From the NCBI GenBank assembly GCA_017394475.1, contig JAFPYQ010000401.1, forward strand, positions 1 through 9,477: a stretch of DNA of 9,477 nt, given 5' to 3'. Origin of the DNA: Oscillospiraceae bacterium (GTDB lineage: Bacteria > Bacillota > Clostridia > Oscillospirales > Ruminococcaceae). Below the pieces are notes generated by a model, which was given only the letters and a program-made list of their open reading frames with translations, was not told the DNA's origin and did no database searches. The first letter of the stretch is position 1; each line of letters opens with the position of its first letter. The position numbers and the translations under genes were made by a program. Shown here piece by piece: positions 6,830 to 9,477 of this stretch.

Positions 6830-7915
6830 ATGGATATCAGGATCACCAAGACTACTGCTCCAAAGGCAAAGCCGGCTGATGAAAGCAAGCTGGGCTTCGG
6901 TAAAATAACCACCGACCATATGTTCCTCATGAACTATGATGAGGGTCAGGGATGGCATGACGCAAGGATCGTGCCCTATGGTCCTATAGAGCTTGATCCT
7001 ACTGCTATGTGCCTTCATTACGGCCAGGCAGACTTTGAGGGTATGAAGGCTTACCGCACCGCAGAGGGAAAGATCCAACTTTTCAGACCTATGGAGAACA
7101 TGAAGAGACTCAATCTCTCCAACGACAGGCTCTGCATTCCTGCTATTGATGAGGAATTCGGAGTTAAGGCCGTAAAGACCCTTGTTGAAGTGGATGCTGA
7201 CTGGGTACCTCACAATGTGGGCACATCCCTTTATATCCGTCCCTTTATTTTTGCTGTAGATCCGCTGCTGGGCGTTCATCCTGCAAAGCACCTCATCTTC
7301 TGCATCGTTTGCTCTCCTGTTGGTGCTTATTATGCATCGGGTCTGGCTCCCGTAAAGATCTATGTTGAGCCCAAGTATGTAAGGGCAGTAACAGGCGGCA
7401 CAGGCTTCACAAAGGCAGCTGCCAACTATGCTATCTCCCTTAAGGCTCAGGAAGTTGCGAGCAAACAGGGCTATGAGCAGGTCCTCTGGCTTGACGGCGT
7501 TCACCGTAAGTACATCGACGAGGTAGGCGCTATGAACGTATTCTTCGTTGTTGACGGCGAGGTCATCACTCCTTCTCTGGACAGAGGTTCCATTCTGGGC
7601 GGCATCACAAGAAAGTCCTGCATCGAGGTCCTCAGGGACAAGGGCTATAAGGTAACAGAGCGTGATATCTCCATTGATGAGCTGGAAGAGGCATTTGACG
7701 AGGGCAAGTTTGACGAGGCTTTCGGCACAGGTACTGCAGCAGTTATCTCGCCTATCGGAGAACTGAAGTATGGTGACAAGGTAATGCCCCTTACAGGCGG
7801 CAAGATAGGCCCTGTTTCCCAGATGCTCTATGATACTCTCACCGGTATCCAGTGGGGCAAGCTCGAAGACAAGTTCAACTGGATAGAACCTGTGTCTGAT
7901 CAATATAGAATATAG
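6830..7915 (+). CDS. ilvE: Branched-chain amino acid aminotransferase
   Basis: A 361-residue PLP enzyme of fold type IV that interconverts leucine, isoleucine and valine with their 2-oxo acids using glutamate/2-oxoglutarate. It is of the longer BCAT class (as in B. subtilis YwaA/YbgE and eukaryotic BCATs, about 360 residues) rather than the ~300-residue E. coli type. Signatures: GQADFEGMKAYR (65-76), RPMENMKRLNLS, the PLP-binding lysine K195 in GGTGFTKAAANYA, E231 in YIDEVGAMN, the phosphate-binding SILGGITR (254-261) and the GTGTAAVISPI segment (299-309). Ribosome binding site AAAAGAGG lies 8 nt before the ATG. It is monocistronic, with its own promoter and a strong terminator, and its codon use is smoother and more biased than that of its neighbours, as expected for a well-expressed housekeeping gene. 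Confidence 0.97.
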   Translation: MDIRITKTTAPKAKPADESKLGFGKITTDHMFLMNYDEGQGWHDARIVPYGPIELDPTAMCLHYGQADFEGMKAYRTAEGKIQLFRPMENMKRLNLSNDRLCIPAIDEEFGVKAVKTLVEVDADWVPHNVGTSLYIRPFIFAVDPLLGVHPAKHLIFCIVCSPVGAYYASGLAPVKIYVEPKYVRAVTGGTGFTKAAANYAISLKAQEVASKQGYEQVLWLDGVHRKYIDEVGAMNVFFVVDGEVITPSLDRGSILGGITRKSCIEVLRDKGYKVTERDISIDELEEAFDEGKFDEAFGTGTAAVISPIGELKYGDKVMPLTGGKIGPVSQMLYDTLTGIQWGKLEDKFNWIEPVSDQYRI

Positions 7916-7917
7916 GT

Positions 7918-7939
7918 TGTAAAGTGATACAACTTTACA
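7918..7939. repeat. Inverted repeat just after the ilvE stop codon
   Basis: TGTAAAGT (7918-7925) and ACTTTACA (7932-7939) form a perfect 8-bp stem with a 6-nt loop, directly before the ilvE terminator. It may be a 3'-end stability hairpin on the ilvE mRNA. No further role is visible. Confidence 0.5.
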
Positions 7940-7945
7940 TATTAC

Positions 7946-7977
7946 CGCTGCCGGCATTTGCTCCGGCGGCGTTTTTT
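7946..7977 (+). terminator. Intrinsic terminator of ilvE
   Basis: CGCTGCCGG (7946-7954) pairs with CCGGCGGCG (7963-7971) over 9 bp, one of them a G-U pair, with an 8-nt loop. TTTTTT follows immediately (7972-7977). It is a textbook rho-independent terminator 30 nt after the ilvE stop codon. Confidence 0.93.
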
Positions 7978-8001
7978 GCTTTGGATATGGAGAATGAGAA
8001 A

Positions 8002-8016
8002 ACTGTATCTTTATTT
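8002..8016 (+). repeat. 15-bp direct repeat, copy 1
   Basis: ACTGTATCTTTATTT is repeated exactly at 8429-8443. The pair brackets the promoter and almost all of the structured RNA. In this copy the sequence lies in plain AT-rich intergenic DNA. Confidence 0.7.
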
Positions 8017-8132
8017 ACCAATTCATGAGCGCGGCAAGAAAACGATTTGTGCAGAATATATAAAAATTAGTGAAAATATTAAAAATATGAAATATATTCG
8101 TTATAAGTGACAAAGTAATAACAAAAGGCTTG

Positions 8133-8152
8133 TACAAAATGTAAATTTTGTA
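8133..8152. promoter_or_regulatory. Perfect inverted repeat upstream of the leader promoter, possible operator
   Basis: TACAAAAT (8133-8140), GTAA, ATTTTGTA (8145-8152) is a perfect 8-bp palindrome with a 4-bp centre, ending 28 bp before the -35 box at 8181. The position suits a dimeric activator or repressor. In such AT-rich DNA a chance palindrome is plausible. Confidence 0.4.
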
Positions 8153-8180
8153 GGAAAAAATGTGAAATTTTCAAAATCGC

Positions 8181-8209
8181 TTGCAATTGAATACTAAATG
8201 TGTTAAAAT
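8181..8209 (+). promoter_or_regulatory. Promoter of the structured RNA leader
   Basis: TTGCAA (8181-8186), a 17-nt spacer and TAAAAT (8204-8209) have the same spacing and -10 as the other promoters in the window. The predicted start is near 8216, which places the first RNA helix (from 8221) right at the 5' end of the transcript. Confidence 0.8.
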
Positions 8210-8362
8210 AGTATAAATTGTTGGGTTTGGGTGAAGTGTACCCTTTTGCAGGTCATTTTTGCTGAAAACCCGATATTCCGTAGCACCTGTGAGATGGATA
8301 TCCGCAAGGAACGGTTCGGAAAATGGGCGAAGATGCCCGTAGGATCAACGTTTTGAGATGTT

Positions 8363-8459
8363 TTGTAAGGAAGCAGGGATAAACATAGCGATGCTTGGAC
8401 GCAACTGCACGGGAAAAGATACGATGCGACTGTATCTTTATTTGTGTAATCACTTACAA
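8363..8459 (+). promoter_or_regulatory. c-di-GMP-I (GEMM)-like riboswitch core, tentative
   Basis: The block CAGGGATAAACATAGC followed by GATGCTTGGACGCAACTGC resembles the class I c-di-GMP aptamer (pattern GGGCAAACC, hairpin, GGACGCAAAGCC). The outer pairs GCAG/CTGC take the place of GGC/GCC, a P3-like perfect 8-bp hairpin follows (8415-8439), and a 7-bp helix closes the whole (8363-8369 with 8453-8459). Against it: the usual GAAA tetraloop hairpin is weak here (loop GAT, mismatches in the stem), and the conserved 3' segment with its GCCGGGTT-like end is missing. An EAL gene 1.8 kb upstream and a surface protein downstream fit the biology but are not proof. Confidence 0.35.
8429..8443 (+). 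repeat. 15-bp direct repeat, copy 2
   Basis: Second exact copy of ACTGTATCTTTATTT (see 8002-8016). Here it forms the 3' side of the 8-bp hairpin 8415-8439, so it is part of the RNA structure, while copy 1 has no such partner. Confidence 0.7.
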
Positions 8460-8478
8460 TCTGTTTTGTGCAGTTTGT
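8456..8478 (+). promoter_or_regulatory. Hairpin competing with the closing helix of the RNA
   Basis: ACAA (8456-8459) and CTG (8461-8463) can pair with CAG (8471-8473) and TTGT (8475-8478), with one T-T mismatch. This uses four bases of the 3' strand of the closing helix 8363-8369/8453-8459, so the two folds exclude each other, as in a riboswitch expression platform. The hairpin is short and the T-run after it is poor. Confidence 0.3.
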
Positions 8479-8555
8479 ATAAATCAACCTATGTATTCGT
8501 GCTCTCCATTGGTATACTTAATATCGTGAAAACGAAAGAAAGGCGGTATGTTTAG

Positions 8556-8621
8556 ATGATGGAAGTTAAGAGCAGATCGCTGTCACGGATAGTGAGATTG
8601 TTCTTAGAAAATGTCTTTTAA
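8556..8621 (+). CDS. Possible 21-codon leader ORF
   Basis: ATG at 8556 opens a frame of 21 codons ending in TAA at 8619-8621; the peptide is basic in the middle (VKSRSLSRIVRLFLENVF). A still shorter ORF (ATG 8548, Met-Phe-Arg, stop) ends in the overlapping ATGA at 8556-8559, which would allow translational coupling. The purine-rich GAAAGGCGG lies before 8548. No known family; it may be a chance ORF in the leader of the exported-protein gene. Confidence 0.3.
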   Translation: MMEVKSRSLSRIVRLFLENVF

Positions 8622-8646
8622 GTATAGCATTCTTTTTTCGACACAC

Positions 8647-8679
8647 CATACCCGGGCGGGTCTGTATGTCCCAACGGGT
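8647..8679 (+). promoter_or_regulatory. Hairpin region just before the ribosome binding site of the exported protein
   Basis: CATAC (8647-8651) pairs with GTATG (8664-8668), with CC/GG pairs inside. The strand ACCCG (8650-8654) can instead pair with CGGGT (8675-8679). Two mutually exclusive folds 18 nt or more before the Shine-Dalgarno sequence could affect translation, but the stems are short. Confidence 0.3.
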
Positions 8680-8709
8680 TTACATTAATCAAATAGAAAG
8701 GAGAACGCT

Positions 8710-9477
8710 ATGTCGAAGACATATGTAGAAAAAGTGCCGATATCTCGGCGAATTTGGTCGTTCATTACGGCTGTGGCTACGTCTTTGTCGTTTATGACAG
8801 CGGGATTTGCAGGTGTACCGACGGTTATTGCTGAACCGATTGGATATACTGTGAATTTTGAATATTTGGATCACGACAAAACTTCACCACTAAGTACTGA
8901 AGATGATGCCTATCAGGTAGCTACAGGTTATGATGAAGGCTCTCTTCTTGATGGTAACCACTACGTACTTGCTGTAGCAAAGGGTCACAATGAAGATTGG
9001 ACGACATATGCCCTGAAACCTATCAATAATGCTACGTCCTTAACTTTTGATAGAAGCGAGTTCAGAATTGATAATGATGATGGCACAAATGGCTATAACT
9101 GGGGGGGGCATTATGATCCTCAAAACAGTTATAATATGTCAAGTGTAAGAATTTTAAGAGTAAAGGAAGGCAAAACATTTAATTATGGCTGGGGCGGATA
9201 TGATCCTAATAGTACATATCATAATATCAGCCTTAAAGATTTGATAGAATATTTTGATGATTCACAATCATTTGCCCCACCAACTGGTTTTCAGTTTACT
9301 AATGGTACCATAAACAACCAAAATGCAACTTTGAGAATGTATAAGTCGGTTTATGATACCATCTTTAAAGCTCAGATTACTTTTGATTCTGAAGGTAAGG
9401 CGATTACTGAAAGTGACAGGATATATCTCTTAGTTCACATAGAACATCAGACTACGGGTCATAGCTATTACCTTGAA
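8710..9477 (+). CDS. Exported protein of unknown function (partial, open at the right edge)
   Basis: The frame from ATG 8710 stays open for 256 codons to the end of the window, so the C-terminal part is missing. The start is firm: AAAGGAG ends 6 nt before it. A signal peptide is clear: a charged stretch ending in RR (13-14), a hydrophobic core (about 18-38) and a likely cleavage after VIA at residue 40. The mature part is acidic and Asn/Asp/Tyr/Gly-rich with predicted beta-strands, as in surface or carbohydrate-associated proteins of rumen-type Clostridia. A motif occurs twice, about 26 residues apart: YNWGGHYDPQNSY and NYGWGGYDPNSTY. No catalytic motif or known domain is seen. Its A/T-ending codons (AAT, TAT, GAT, TTT) are more frequent than in ilvE or dnaX. 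It is preceded by a roughly 490-nt leader, unusual for this region and suggestive of RNA-based control. Confidence 0.88.
   Translation, partial: MSKTYVEKVPISRRIWSFITAVATSLSFMTAGFAGVPTVIAEPIGYTVNFEYLDHDKTSPLSTEDDAYQVATGYDEGSLLDGNHYVLAVAKGHNEDWTTYALKPINNATSLTFDRSEFRIDNDDGTNGYNWGGHYDPQNSYNMSSVRILRVKEGKTFNYGWGGYDPNSTYHNISLKDLIEYFDDSQSFAPPTGFQFTNGTINNQNATLRMYKSVYDTIFKAQITFDSEGKAITESDRIYLLVHIEHQTTGHSYYLE

Larger units (their letters stand above)
7978..8180. other. AT-rich intergenic stretch without a gene
   Basis: No supported open frame is present. The stretch becomes very AT-rich towards the promoter at 8181. It holds one copy of a 15-bp direct repeat (8002-8016) and an 8-bp palindrome (8133-8152), both listed separately. 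AT-rich DNA directly upstream of a -35 box can act as an UP element for RNA polymerase. Confidence 0.6.
8216..8460 (+). ncRNA. Candidate structured RNA (leader or stand-alone), family not identified
   Basis: About 245 nt starting at the predicted transcript start. Helices seen by eye: TTGGGTTT (8221-8228) with AAACCCGA (8266-8273); inside it GGGT/ACCC (8229-8232, 8240-8243); GCAGGT (8248-8253) with ACCTGT (8285-8290), which crosses the first helix and so forms a possible pseudoknot; TTCCG (8276-8280) with CGGAA (8317-8321); ATGGGC/GCCCGT (8323-8328, 8335-8340); TCAA/TTGA (8345-8348, 8353-8356); TTGTAAG (8363-8369) with CTTACAA (8453-8459); GCAG/CTGC (8373-8376, 8405-8408); and AAAGATAC/GTATCTTT (8415-8422, 8432-8439). 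G+C is higher than in the flanks and coding potential is poor. It lies about 250 nt upstream of an exported-protein gene with no convincing terminator in between, so it is most simply a long 5' leader. I could not match it to a known class; raiA-type and c-di-GMP-I RNAs are worth testing. Confidence 0.65.

Noticed and set aside
6809..7957. 382-codon minus-strand open frame
   Set aside because: It is the exact shadow of ilvE, which has all family motifs, a promoter, a ribosome binding site and a terminator. The antisense frame stays open because of ilvE codon bias and shows no domain.
8358..8555. 65-codon plus-strand frame over the structured RNA
   Set aside because: It has no ribosome binding site, an unusual Cys/Tyr-rich product, and overlaps the helices of the RNA. 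The similar minus-strand frames (8203-8487) are also shadows.
8628..8638. T-run TCTTTTTT as terminator of the structured RNA
   Set aside because: The preceding sequence forms only a weak, bulged AU-rich stem, so termination there is not supported well enough to list.
1..9477. CRISPR arrays, insertion sequences, tRNA and rRNA genes, prophage or defence genes
   Set aside because: No spaced repeats, transposase-like frames, tRNA cloverleafs, rRNA segments or defence-type domains were seen on either strand.

Overview
The window looks like a chromosomal segment of a low-to-moderate G+C Gram-positive anaerobe of the Clostridia, plausibly a Ruminococcus-like member of the Oscillospiraceae. Reasons: strong AGGAG-type ribosome binding sites, sigma-A promoters with near-perfect TTGACA/TAAAAT boxes, a short bacterial SRP RNA just upstream of dnaX, and a B. 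subtilis-like dnaX-ybaB gene pair. The genus is an inference from style; no 16S or other decisive marker is present.

Layout. Positions 1-103 hold the last codons of a plus-strand gene, followed by a strong bidirectional terminator (119-163). Positions 165-4850 are a minus-strand block read from right to left: SRP RNA, a two-helix membrane protein with TPR-like repeats, dnaX, the YbaB/EbfC nucleoid protein, then an MBOAT-family O-acyltransferase. The recR gene that often follows ybaB in Firmicutes is not there. Divergently, from a very good promoter at 4903-4931, comes a two-gene plus-strand unit: a small two-helix membrane protein and an EAL-domain protein with a C-terminal sensor-like domain (cyclic-di-GMP signalling). 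The EAL protein keeps most catalytic residues, but its DDFG motif is degenerate. Then comes ilvE (branched-chain aminotransferase) with its own promoter and terminator.

The right end (7978-9477) is the least ordinary part. An AT-rich stretch leads to a promoter (8181-8209). The transcript then has a roughly 490-nt untranslated leader before an exported protein of unknown function (8710 to the window edge, open on the right). The first ~245 nt of the leader can be folded into many perfect helices, including a possible pseudoknot. Its 3' half carries a block resembling the c-di-GMP-I (GEMM) riboswitch core (AAAC...GGACGCAA...), enclosed by a 7-bp closing helix. A tiny ORF and a small hairpin lie between this RNA and the exported protein. 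If the leader senses c-di-GMP, the window would hold both an EAL protein and a c-di-GMP-controlled surface protein; this link is a hypothesis. I could not assign the RNA to a known family by eye, and I regard it as the best candidate here for something undescribed.
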